9,211 nt of DNA, from assembly GCA_900548495.1 (NCBI GenBank), contig URKT01000082.1, positions 1 to 9,211 on the forward strand, in the 5' to 3' direction. How positions within the stretch are numbered: position 1 is the first letter of the stretch; the number at the start of each line of letters is the position of its first letter. Source of the DNA: an uncultured Collinsella sp. Lineage in GTDB: Bacteria; Actinomycetota; Coriobacteriia; Coriobacteriales; Coriobacteriaceae. Of this stretch, positions 1-6,635 are shown piece by piece. A model generated the notes under the pieces. That model saw nothing but the letters and a program-made list of their open reading frames with translations, did no database searches and was not told the origin of the DNA. A program made the translations under genes and the position numbers.

Positions 1-63
1 CCTATGTTTCCAAATGAATACGGTGTGAGCGGCTACGACGGATTTTCCCCGCAAGCACTCTAG
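1..63 (+). CDS. 3' end of an unidentified upstream gene (partial)
   Basis: Reading frame 1 is open from the window edge to a TAG at 61-63 and gives 20 residues ending in GYDGFSPQAL. The other two forward frames meet stops within about 30 bases. A strong hairpin starts 15 bases after the stop, which is where a terminator would be expected. The fragment is too short to assign a family. It may be the C-terminus of an unrelated gene or a chance open frame. Confidence 0.4.
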   Translation, partial: PMFPNEYGVSGYDGFSPQAL

Positions 64-78
64 TATGCTAAAGTACCC

Positions 79-108
79 AGAAGACCGGCGGAGCTATGCC
101 GGTCTTCT
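79..108 (+). terminator. Perfect 11-bp hairpin upstream of the his operon
   Basis: AGAAGACCGGC (79-89) pairs perfectly with GCCGGTCTTCT (98-108) around an 8-base loop. No long T-run follows, only a pyrimidine-rich stretch, so this is not a textbook intrinsic terminator. It lies 15 bases after the apparent upstream stop and 36 bases before the hisZG start. It is most simply the upstream gene's terminator, but it could also be a 5' leader structure of the his mRNA if the weak TATGCT box at 64-69 is a promoter. No His-codon-rich leader peptide or T-box core was found around it. Confidence 0.5.
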
Positions 109-144
109 GCTCTATATGAAACACAGCATGAGGAGGCTCACCAG

Positions 145-1860
145 ATGACGGCCACACCGTGGGGATTCCGGGACATATTGCCCGAGGAGGCTCAGGCGCG
201 CGAGGAGATCGCGCTGACGGTGAAGGGCTGCTTTAGGGAGCATCATTACCTGCCGGTCGAGACGCCGCTACTCGAGGACAAGGGTTCGCTCGAGGAAGGC
301 GGCCGCATTGCGGATACGCCGTTTAAGCTCTTTGATGACGACGGCCGCCTGCTGGTGGTCCGTCCCGACAACACGCTGCCGATCGTTCGCCTGGTTTCGA
401 CTCGCATGCGCGCGGCCGACCTGCCCCTGCGCCTTCGCTACGAGGCGCCGGTGGTTCGCGAGTGCCAGCGCAATGCCGGCGGCTCGCGCCAGTTTACACA
501 GCTGGGCTTTGAGCTTATCGGTGCGGGCGATACCGCGGGCGATGTCGAGATTGTCTCGCTCGTGGCCGAGGCGGTGCGCAAGCTGGCGCTGCCCGATGCA
601 CGCATTATCGCAGGTAGCGTGCGTCCGTTTAAGGAGCTGCTCGCGGCATGCGAGGATCGCGAGCTGGCCGCCGAGGCCCTGTGCTGCGTGCACGCCAATG
701 ACTTCGTGGGCCTCGATTCTCGCGTGGCGGCAAGCGCCGAGTCCGATGTCGTCAAGGCCGCCATTAGCGAGCTGCCGCGTCTACACGGTGGCTCCGAAGT
801 GCTCGACCGCGTTGATGCGTTGCTGGTTGCCGCCGGTATCGTCGCGCCGCTCACGCGCGAGCTGCGTGCCCTGGTCGAGGGCCTGGCTCCCGAGGACGCC
901 CAGGTACTGTCCTTCGACTTCTCCATCATGAACTCGTTTGATTACTACACGGGCCTGGTCTTTAAGGCCTATGCCGGCGGCTTGCCCAATCCGGTCGGTT
1001 CGGGCGGACGCTATGACTCCATCTTTACCGGCGCATTTGGCGACGGTATCGAGGTGCCGGCGGCGGGCTTCGCCTTTTCGCTCGAGCGCCTGGAGGCCGC
1101 GCGCACCTCGGCCGAGGATGCCGCTTCCGACGGCGATCACGCCGCGGGCCGTGGCGCTGAGGGCCCGCTGCGCATCGCCGTGCCCAAGGGCTCGCTTAAG
1201 GCTGACACGCTCGACGTGCTCGAGGCCGCGGGCCTGGACGTCTCTGAGCTGCGCGACCCCGGCCGTCACCTGATCGTGCGCGGTCACGACACACGTGCCG
1301 GCGAGGGCACGGTCGGAGATATCGAGTTTGTCATCGTGCGTCCCAGCGACGCACCCGCCTTTGTGGGCTGCGGCGGTGCCGATTGCGGTATCTGCGGTTG
1401 GGACTCGCTCATCGAGGCCGACCTCAACCTGCTGCAGCTGGTCGACCTGGGCTACGGCCTGTGCACGTTTATCGAGGCGGAGCCTGCATGGCGCGCCGGC
1501 CAGGCCGAGCGCAACTACGCCCGCCGCGGGTCGCTTCGTGTGGCCACCAAGTACCCGCGCATCGCGAGCGCCTGGTATGCCGAGCGCGGCGTGAATGCCG
1601 ATATCGTTTCGCTGCACGGCAATATCGAGCTGGGACCCATCGTCGGCATGACCGACCGCATCGTGGACATTACCGCCACGGGCGCCCCCCTGCGCGACAA
1701 CGACCTGGTCATCACCGGCCGCATCATGGACTGCACGGCCCGCTTCTTCGTCAACCCAGGTGCCGCGCGCCTGGATCCGCGCGTACGCAACTTGGCCGAT
1801 CGCTTGGCCGCGGCTGTTAAGGACAAGCATTTTGAGCCCGTCGCGGGCTCGGCACAATAG
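145..1860 (+). CDS. hisZ-hisG: HisZ-HisG fusion: ATP phosphoribosyltransferase with its regulatory subunit in one chain
   Basis: This cytoplasmic enzyme catalyses the first, committed step of histidine synthesis, ATP + PRPP to PR-ATP. Residues 1 to about 318 are a HisZ domain, a catalytically inactive histidyl-tRNA synthetase paralogue: RPDNTLPIVR (73-82), RQFTQLGFELIG (115-126), FDYYTG (265-270), GGRYD (287-291) and a motif-3-like GFAFSLERL (308-316). An Ala/Gly/Asp-rich linker (about 319-341) leads to a short-form HisG domain (about 342-562) with RIAVPKGSL (343-351), the RVATKYPRI block (465-473), HGNIELGPIVG (491-501) and the PRPP loop around VDITATGAPL (507-516). HisZ and short HisG are normally separate genes that form a hetero-oligomer; here they share one uninterrupted frame. 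The ATG at 145 follows GAGGAGG (130-136) at 8-nt spacing. The HisG half departs from the usual PKGRL, GKD and TGxTL motifs. Feedback inhibition by histidine through HisZ is expected from the family and is not visible here. Confidence 0.93.
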   Translation: MTATPWGFRDILPEEAQAREEIALTVKGCFREHHYLPVETPLLEDKGSLEEGGRIADTPFKLFDDDGRLLVVRPDNTLPIVRLVSTRMRAADLPLRLRYEAPVVRECQRNAGGSRQFTQLGFELIGAGDTAGDVEIVSLVAEAVRKLALPDARIIAGSVRPFKELLAACEDRELAAEALCCVHANDFVGLDSRVAASAESDVVKAAISELPRLHGGSEVLDRVDALLVAAGIVAPLTRELRALVEGLAPEDAQVLSFDFSIMNSFDYYTGLVFKAYAGGLPNPVGSGGRYDSIFTGAFGDGIEVPAAGFAFSLERLEAARTSAEDAASDGDHAAGRGAEGPLRIAVPKGSLKADTLDVLEAAGLDVSELRDPGRHLIVRGHDTRAGEGTVGDIEFVIVRPSDAPAFVGCGGADCGICGWDSLIEADLNLLQLVDLGYGLCTFIEAEPAWRAGQAERNYARRGSLRVATKYPRIASAWYAERGVNADIVSLHGNIELGPIVGMTDRIVDITATGAPLRDNDLVITGRIMDCTARFFVNPGAARLDPRVRNLADRLAAAVKDKHFEPVAGSAQ

Positions 1861-1889
1861 CGCGAGCGCGCACGGGCGCCCCCCCATAT

Positions 1890-1922
1890 CCGGGCTGCGG
1901 GTCGACTGGCGCCGCCGCCCGG
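1890..1922 (+). other. GC-rich imperfect hairpin between hisZG and hisD
   Basis: CCGGGC (1890-1895) pairs with GCCCGG (1917-1922). After a one-base mismatch, GCGG (1897-1900) pairs with CCGC (1912-1915) around an 11-base loop. A run of five T (1930-1934) comes seven bases after the stem. The gap (1861-1967) is the second largest space in the operon, so this could be a partial terminator or an mRNA processing/stability structure that lets hisZG and hisD differ in level. The G+C background makes chance pairing likely, so support is modest. Confidence 0.3.
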
Positions 1923-1967
1923 CCTCTCGTTTTTCAAACGCAACCTCGACCGATAGGGGATACCGAT

Positions 1968-3404
1968 ATGAAGACCATCAAGCTTGCTCCCGGTGAGCGC
2001 CTCGTTACCAACCAGCTCAACCGCAAGGGTGTGCTGCCGCAAAACATCGTCGACGCCGCCCGCGATATCGTGGCCAACGTGCGTGCCAACGGCGATGCCG
2101 CGGTGCGCGATTACTGTCAGCGTTTTGACGGTGTCGAGCTGCAGAGCTTCCGCTTGCCGCAAGAGCAGATCGATGCCGCGCTCGAAGGTCTTGATCCGGC
2201 CTTTGTCGCCGCGCTCGAGAAGGCCGCGCGCCAGATTCGCGAGTTCCACCAGCGCGAGGTCGAGCAGAGCTGGTTTACCACGCGTGCGGACGGCACGATG
2301 CTCGGCGTTAAGGTGACCCCGCTCGCGGCGGCCGGCATCTATGTACCGGGCGGCCGCGCGCAATATCCCTCCACCGTGCTCATGAACGCCATTCCCGCCA
2401 AGGTTGCCGGCGTCAAGCGCGTGGTCATGGTGACCCCGCCGCAGAAAGATGGCCTGATCAGTCCGTATACGCTCGCCGCGGCAAAGCTCGGCGGCGTGGA
2501 CGAAATCTATATGGTGGGCGGCGCTCAGGCCGTGGCCGCGCTGGCGTACGGCACCGAGACCATTCCGCGCGTCGACAAGATCACCGGCCCGGGCAACGCC
2601 TTTGTCGCTGCGGCCAAGCAGATTGTCTCGGGCGACGTGGGTATCGACATGGTCGCTGGCCCCTCCGAAGTTTGCGTGCTGGCCGATGCCACGGCCAAGC
2701 CCATGGTGGTCGCGGCCGACCTGATGGCCCAGGCCGAGCACGATCCGCTGGCAGCCTGCTATCTGGTGACTTGCGACGAGCAGTTTGCGCGCGAGGTCGA
2801 GGCCGGCATCGACATCCTGGTGGCGCAGTCGCCGCGTGCCGAGATCACGCGCGCCTCGCTCGACAACGAAGGCACCATCGTGGTGGCCGCCGACATGGCT
2901 GCCGCCGTCGAGGCCGTGAACACCGTGGCGCCTGAGCACCTTGAGCTGCACTGCAAGGATGCGATGGGCCTGCTCGGCGGCATTCGCAACGCCGGCGCCA
3001 TCTTTGTGGGCGCTTGGAGCTCCGAGCCGCTTGGCGATTATGTTGCCGGCCCCAACCACACGCTGCCGACCGGCGGCACGGCCATGTTCTCCAACCCGCT
3101 TTCGGTCGAGGAGTTCGTTAAGCGCTCGAGTGTCATTTGCTATACGCCCGAAGGCCTGCTCTCCGATGCTCCCGCTACGCAGCGCCTGGCCGAGGCCGAG
3201 GGCCTGTGGGCGCACGCGCTTTCCGCCGCTCTGCGTCGCCGTGTGCTGGAGCAGGGCGAGGATGCCGTGAGTGCCGAGTCTCTGGCCGCGACCGACCTGA
3301 CCAAGGTCGCCTGGCCGGGCGATACGACCGTGACGGTTGCCGAGGGCGTGGACCTGGCGGCTGCAGGCGCGGATGGCGCTGGCGCGACCGGCGAGGAGGC
3401 CTAA
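1968..3404 (+). CDS. hisD: Histidinol dehydrogenase
   Basis: HisD carries out the last two oxidations of the pathway, L-histidinol via histidinaldehyde to L-histidine, using two NAD+ and a zinc ion. The chain has the family blocks: YVPGGRAQYPST (125-136), TGPGN (206-210), DMVAGPSE (227-234), QAEHDP with zinc ligands Q255 and H258, the catalytic pair E323-H324 in APEHLEL, D357 in the GDYVAGPNHTLPTGG block (356-370) and the C-terminal zinc ligand H416. The ATG at 1968 follows AGGGGA (1955-1960) at 7-nt spacing. The protein is 478 residues against roughly 430 for typical HisD. The extra ~48 residues at the C-terminus (after about 430) are Ala/Gly/Asp/Glu-rich and match no motif I know. The Shine-Dalgarno sequence of hisC lies within the last codons. 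Confidence 0.97.
   Translation: MKTIKLAPGERLVTNQLNRKGVLPQNIVDAARDIVANVRANGDAAVRDYCQRFDGVELQSFRLPQEQIDAALEGLDPAFVAALEKAARQIREFHQREVEQSWFTTRADGTMLGVKVTPLAAAGIYVPGGRAQYPSTVLMNAIPAKVAGVKRVVMVTPPQKDGLISPYTLAAAKLGGVDEIYMVGGAQAVAALAYGTETIPRVDKITGPGNAFVAAAKQIVSGDVGIDMVAGPSEVCVLADATAKPMVVAADLMAQAEHDPLAACYLVTCDEQFAREVEAGIDILVAQSPRAEITRASLDNEGTIVVAADMAAAVEAVNTVAPEHLELHCKDAMGLLGGIRNAGAIFVGAWSSEPLGDYVAGPNHTLPTGGTAMFSNPLSVEEFVKRSSVICYTPEGLLSDAPATQRLAEAEGLWAHALSAALRRRVLEQGEDAVSAESLAATDLTKVAWPGDTTVTVAEGVDLAAAGADGAGATGEEA
3393..3399 (+). promoter_or_regulatory. Ribosome binding site that fixes the hisC start
   Basis: GAGGAGG lies six bases before the ATG at 3406 and inside the last codons of hisD. The same hisC frame also has an ATG at 3337, deep within hisD, but the extra 23 residues there are an Ala/Arg-rich shadow of hisD with no ribosome binding site. 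The family's N-terminus aligns with 3406. Confidence 0.85.
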
Positions 3405-3405
3405 C

Positions 3406-4521
3406 ATGGCCGAACTCACGCCGCGCATGAAGGAGCTCGTCCAGCCCTACTTGGCCGGTATCGAGCCCTACGATCCCAACTTTACGCCCACGCGCATCAA
3501 CCTTTCGGCCAACGAGAACACCTATCCCGTGCCGGCCGGCGTGCGCGAAGCGGTCGACGCCGCTCTGGCTGCTACACCGCTCAACCGCTATCCCGATCCC
3601 ATGTCCAACGATCTGCGCGACGAGCTTGCCGCTTGGCATGGTGTGGCGCGCGAGAATGTCTGCGTGGGAAACGGTGGCGACGAGCTGCTCTATAACTACC
3701 TGCTGGCGTTTGGCGGCGCGGGACGGACCCTGCTCAACTGCCCGCCGTGCTTTAGCGAGTATGCCTTCTTTGCGTCTCTGTGCCAGACCGAGGTGCGCGA
3801 CGTGTGGCGCGACCCGGCGACCTTTGAGCTCGATCAGACAGCCGTGCTTGCGGCGGCGCCCGAGTGCAACCTGGCAATCGTGACCTCGCCCAATAACCCC
3901 ACGGGCGATGTGACGCCGCTCGACTTTGTCGCGGCCCTGTGCGATGCGTGCCCCGGCATGGTCATGGTCGACGAGGCCTACGTTGAGTTTGCCGACGATT
4001 CGTTTGGCGCGGCTACTACGGCGCAGGGGCTTATCGCCGAGCATCCCAACCTGGCGATTCTGCATACGCTGTCCAAGGCGTTCGGCGCCGCCGGCACGCG
4101 CCTGGGCTATGTGATCGCGGCGCCCGAGGTCATCGATGTGTTTGCGGCGATTCGCCAGATCTACTCGGTTAACGTGCTGAGCCAGGCCGCCGCGCTTGCC
4201 TGCGTGCGTGCCCGCGATGCGTACGCGCCCGTGGTAGCACAGGTTGCATCCGAGCGCGAGCGCGAACTGTGTGCCCTGCACGCAATGGCTGCCGAGGGTC
4301 TGCCCGTGGAGGCGTGGCCGAGCGCGGCGAACTTTGTGCTCGTGCGCACACCGCATGCCACGCGCGTTCGTGAGCGTCTGCGCGATGAGTATTCGATTTT
4401 GGTGCGCGACTTTAGCTACGCGCCGGGGCTCGCGGACTGCCTACGCATTACCGTGGGTACCCCGCAGGAAAACGACGAGGTGCTGGCTGCGTTTGCCGCG
4501 CTGGTGAAGGAGGAGATGTAG
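3406..4521 (+). CDS. hisC: Histidinol-phosphate aminotransferase
   Basis: A PLP-dependent class I/II (fold type I) aminotransferase that converts imidazole-acetol phosphate and glutamate to histidinol phosphate and 2-oxoglutarate. The 371-residue chain shows INLSANENTY (31-40), NRYPDP (60-65), GNGGDELL (88-95), SPNNPTG (161-167), VDEAY (188-192) and SKAFGAAGTRLGY (223-235), in which K224 is the expected PLP Schiff-base lysine and R232 a phosphate ligand. Length is normal for HisC. The gene starts one base after the hisD stop, so translational coupling is likely. Its own last codons contain the ribosome binding site of hisB. HisC-type enzymes can also transaminate aromatic substrates, but the location makes histidine synthesis the main role. 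Confidence 0.96.
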   Translation: MAELTPRMKELVQPYLAGIEPYDPNFTPTRINLSANENTYPVPAGVREAVDAALAATPLNRYPDPMSNDLRDELAAWHGVARENVCVGNGGDELLYNYLLAFGGAGRTLLNCPPCFSEYAFFASLCQTEVRDVWRDPATFELDQTAVLAAAPECNLAIVTSPNNPTGDVTPLDFVAALCDACPGMVMVDEAYVEFADDSFGAATTAQGLIAEHPNLAILHTLSKAFGAAGTRLGYVIAAPEVIDVFAAIRQIYSVNVLSQAAALACVRARDAYAPVVAQVASERERELCALHAMAAEGLPVEAWPSAANFVLVRTPHATRVRERLRDEYSILVRDFSYAPGLADCLRITVGTPQENDEVLAAFAALVKEEM

Positions 4522-5109
4522 ATGGGCCGTTATGCCGAGGTGACCCGCAAGACGGGCGAGACCGACATTGTCGTAAAGCTCGACCTGGACGGATCTGGCG
4601 TGTGCGACATCTCGACCGGCGTGCCGTTTTTCGACCACATGCTCAACGCTTTTGGCCGCCATGGTCTGTTCGATCTGACGGTGCATGCGACGGGCGACGT
4701 TGAGGTCGACGCGCACCACACCGTCGAGGATACGGGCATTGTGCTGGGCGAGGCGTTTTGCCAGGCGCTGGGTGACAAGGCGGGCATTACGCGCTTTGCC
4801 GACGCGGCGATCGCCATGGACGAGACACTTGTGATGGCTGCCGTTGATATTTCGGGCCGTGGGCAGGCCTACTGCGAGCTGCCCGTGCCGACCGAGCGTG
4901 TGGGCAGCTTCGATACCGAGCTGGCCGTCGAGTTCTTCTATGCCTTTGCGCGCGATGCCAAACTCACGTTGCACGTGCGCGAGCTGGCAGGCGGCAACTC
5001 GCATCACATTATCGAGGCCGCCTTTAAGGCCGTGGGCCGCACGATGCGCCGCGCCTGCGAGCTCGATCCCCGCGTGCAAGGCATCCCCAGCACCAAGGGT
5101 TCACTGTAA
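4522..5109 (+). CDS. hisB: Imidazoleglycerol-phosphate dehydratase (monofunctional)
   Basis: A manganese-dependent dehydratase that converts IGP to imidazole-acetol phosphate; the family assembles as 24-mers. The 195 residues cover only the dehydratase domain, without the N-terminal HAD phosphatase found in the enterobacterial fused HisB, which fits with a separate PHP phosphatase at the end of this window. Metal-binding motifs are intact: FFDHML with H39, DAHHTVED (H65, H66, E69, D70) and NSHHIIE (H161, H162, E165). The ATG directly follows the hisC TAG with no spacer and is preceded by AAGGAGG (4507-4513), so expression is coupled to hisC. It is the last gene before an 81-base gap holding a long palindromic repeat. 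Confidence 0.97.
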   Translation: MGRYAEVTRKTGETDIVVKLDLDGSGVCDISTGVPFFDHMLNAFGRHGLFDLTVHATGDVEVDAHHTVEDTGIVLGEAFCQALGDKAGITRFADAAIAMDETLVMAAVDISGRGQAYCELPVPTERVGSFDTELAVEFFYAFARDAKLTLHVRELAGGNSHHIIEAAFKAVGRTMRRACELDPRVQGIPSTKGSL

Positions 5110-5123
5110 CCGCAACAAAGGCA

Positions 5124-5164
5124 AAAACCACTACGAAGGTGCCTGTCCCCTTTGTGGTGGTTTT
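5124..5164 (+). repeat. Palindromic repeat between hisB and hisH (REP-like, CTGTCCCC in the loop)
   Basis: AAAACCACTACGAAGG (5124-5139) pairs over 16 positions with CCTTTGTGGTGGTTTT (5149-5164). Fourteen are Watson-Crick pairs and two are G-U pairs in plus-strand RNA. The 9-base loop carries most of a GTGCCTGTCCCC string. The stem ends in four T and then GG, so it resembles a weak terminator. It lies 14 bases after the hisB stop and 26 bases before the hisH start. Its reverse complement has GGGGACAGG, a core shared with the palindromes after hisE. It may be a dispersed small repeat (REP- or MITE-like) or an intra-operon attenuation/stability element. No transposase is present in the window. 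Confidence 0.65.
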
Positions 5165-5190
5165 GGACGATGAGATAAGGGAGGGGTCGC

Positions 5191-5892
5191 GTGGGCGAAC
5201 CGAAGATCGTGGTGGTCGACTACCACAAGGGCAACTTGTCGAGCGTTGCGCGCGGGCTTGCGCGCGCCGGTGCCGCCGCCTGCACGTCGGACGATCCGGA
5301 GCAGATCCGCCGCGCCGACGGCCTGGTCATCCCGGGCGTGGGCGCGTTCTATGACGCGATCGCCTTTATGCGCCAGAGCGGCGAGGCGGACGCGGTGCTC
5401 GATGCCGTCGCCACCGGGACTCCGCTGCTCGGCATCTGCCTGGGTCTTCAACTGTTTTTTGAGCGCGGCAACGAGGGCGTGCCTGCGGACGAGGGCGCGG
5501 TCGCCGACGGCAACGCCTCCGAGCAGGCTGGCGGTCCCTGGGTCGATGGCCTGGGTATTATGCGCGGCTCGTGCACACGCTTGGAGTCGAGCCGCCTGAA
5601 GGTGCCGCACGTGGGCTGGGACCAGGTGCACATGACGTCCGCCGGCGCGGCCGATCCGCTGCTTGCTGGTTTTGCCGAGGGTGCCAACATGTACTTCACC
5701 CACAGTTATGCGGTGGCCGACGACGTCGATGCCGCCGATGTGCTGGCGCGCACGCACTATACGCGGAGCTTCCCGTGCATCGTGCGCCATGGCAACGTGT
5801 GGGGCTGCCAGTTCCATCCCGAGAAATCCTCCGCGCTGGGTCAGCGCATCCTTAAGAACTTCGTCAACATCGTCGAGGAGGCTGGCCGATGA
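5191..5892 (+). CDS. hisH: Imidazole glycerol phosphate synthase, glutamine amidotransferase subunit
   Basis: A class I glutamine amidotransferase that hydrolyses glutamine and channels ammonia to HisF. Motifs in order: PGVGAF (49-54, oxyanion strand), GICLGLQL with nucleophile C83, PHVGWDQV (139-146), THSYAV (170-175) and QFHPEKSS with catalytic H209 and E211. The start is GTG at 5191; an in-frame TAA at 5176-5178 rules out an upstream start, and AGGGAGG (5178-5184) is 6 nt away. At 233 residues it is longer than a typical HisH of about 200. The extra length is mainly an acidic, Gly/Ala-rich insertion around residues 95-117 after the nucleophile elbow. Its stop overlaps the hisA start by four bases (ATGA). 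Confidence 0.96.
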   Translation: MGEPKIVVVDYHKGNLSSVARGLARAGAAACTSDDPEQIRRADGLVIPGVGAFYDAIAFMRQSGEADAVLDAVATGTPLLGICLGLQLFFERGNEGVPADEGAVADGNASEQAGGPWVDGLGIMRGSCTRLESSRLKVPHVGWDQVHMTSAGAADPLLAGFAEGANMYFTHSYAVADDVDAADVLARTHYTRSFPCIVRHGNVWGCQFHPEKSSALGQRILKNFVNIVEEAGR

Positions 5893-6632
5893 TCCTGTTT
5901 CCCGCAATCGATCTGATCGGCGGCAAAGTCGTGCGCCTGGAGCGTGGCGACCGCAGCCGCTGCAAGGTATATTCCGACGACCCCGTGGCCGTTGCTCGCT
6001 CGTTTGCCGAGCAGGGCGCAAGCTGGGTGCACGTCGTCGACCTGTCCGCTGCCTTTGGCGAGGATGAGGACACATGCGCTGCCAACTCGGCGGCGATCAA
6101 GGCCATCTGCGGCGTCGACGGTCTGTCTGTGGACGTGGGCGGCGGCGTCCGCTCGCTCGCGCGCATCGACGAGTTGGCCGGCTACGGTGCGCGCCGCATT
6201 GCGCTGGGCACCGTGCTGGTGACCGAGCCGGGTTTTGCCGAGGTGGCAGCCAAAGGTTTTGGCGAGCTGTTGGTGGCCGACATTGCCGCATACGACGGCC
6301 AGGTCAAGGTGAACGGCTGGCGTGATGGCGCGGGCGTGGCACTCGACGATGCCGTGGCACAGCTCACCGAGCTGGGTTTTAAGCACCTGGTCTACACCGA
6401 CATCGCGCGTGACGGCATGCAGACGGGCATCGATGTGGCGGCGTATCGCCATGTGGCCGAGGTCGCGGGCTTTCCCGTCGTGGCATCGGGTGGCATCTCG
6501 ACGCTCGACGACATCCGTGCGCTGGCCGCAGTGGGTGAGGGCGCGATTGAAGGTGCTATTACCGGTCGCGCGCTCTACGAGGGCAACTTTACGCTGGTAC
6601 AGGCGCTGGCCGCCGCCCGAGGGGAGGAGTAG
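5889..6632 (+). CDS. hisA: ProFAR isomerase (HisA)
   Basis: A (beta/alpha)8-barrel isomerase that converts ProFAR to PRFAR by an Amadori rearrangement. The 247-residue chain has catalytic D8 in FPAIDLIGGKVVRL, VDLSAAFG (50-57), DVGGGVRS (82-89), a second acid D131 in VADIAAYDG, YTDIARDG (169-176, with T170) and the phosphate-binding ASGGIST and GAITGRALYEG blocks near the C-terminus. The ATG sits in an ATGA overlap with the hisH stop, indicating translational coupling. Some Actinobacteria use a dual HisA/TrpF enzyme (PriA) in this position. The residues visible here look like ordinary HisA, but sequence reading alone does not exclude a second activity. Confidence 0.95.
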   Translation: MILFPAIDLIGGKVVRLERGDRSRCKVYSDDPVAVARSFAEQGASWVHVVDLSAAFGEDEDTCAANSAAIKAICGVDGLSVDVGGGVRSLARIDELAGYGARRIALGTVLVTEPGFAEVAAKGFGELLVADIAAYDGQVKVNGWRDGAGVALDDAVAQLTELGFKHLVYTDIARDGMQTGIDVAAYRHVAEVAGFPVVASGGISTLDDIRALAAVGEGAIEGAITGRALYEGNFTLVQALAAARGEE

Positions 6633-6635
6633 TCC

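Noticed and set aside
61..69. Possible promoter (TAGTAT or TATGCT) for the his operon
   Set aside because: The -10 resemblance is fair, but no acceptable -35 box lies at 16-18 bases, and the position is between an apparent upstream stop codon and a hairpin. Too weak to list.
116..148. Ten-codon reading frame (MKHSMRRLTR) whose stop overlaps the hisZG start
   Set aside because: It has only one His codon, no ribosome binding site of its own, and contains the hisZG ribosome binding site, so an attenuator leader peptide is not supported.
3337..3405. Upstream in-frame ATG for hisC
   Set aside because: The added residues are a shadow of the hisD coding frame, there is no ribosome binding site, and the ATG at 3406 has an ideal one.
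1515..3428. Long minus-strand open frame (637 codons) opposite hisZG and hisD
   Set aside because: It lies fully opposite two well-recognised genes, is Arg/Gly/His-rich with no known motif, and is the usual antisense shadow of high-GC coding DNA.
3175..4356. Minus-strand open frame (393 codons) opposite hisD and hisC
   Set aside because: Antisense shadow with no motif and an Arg/Pro-rich low-complexity end.
5889..6632. HisA as a dual-function PriA (HisA/TrpF) enzyme
   Set aside because: Visible motifs look like ordinary HisA and I cannot see PriA-specific residues with confidence. Whether trpF exists elsewhere in the genome would decide.
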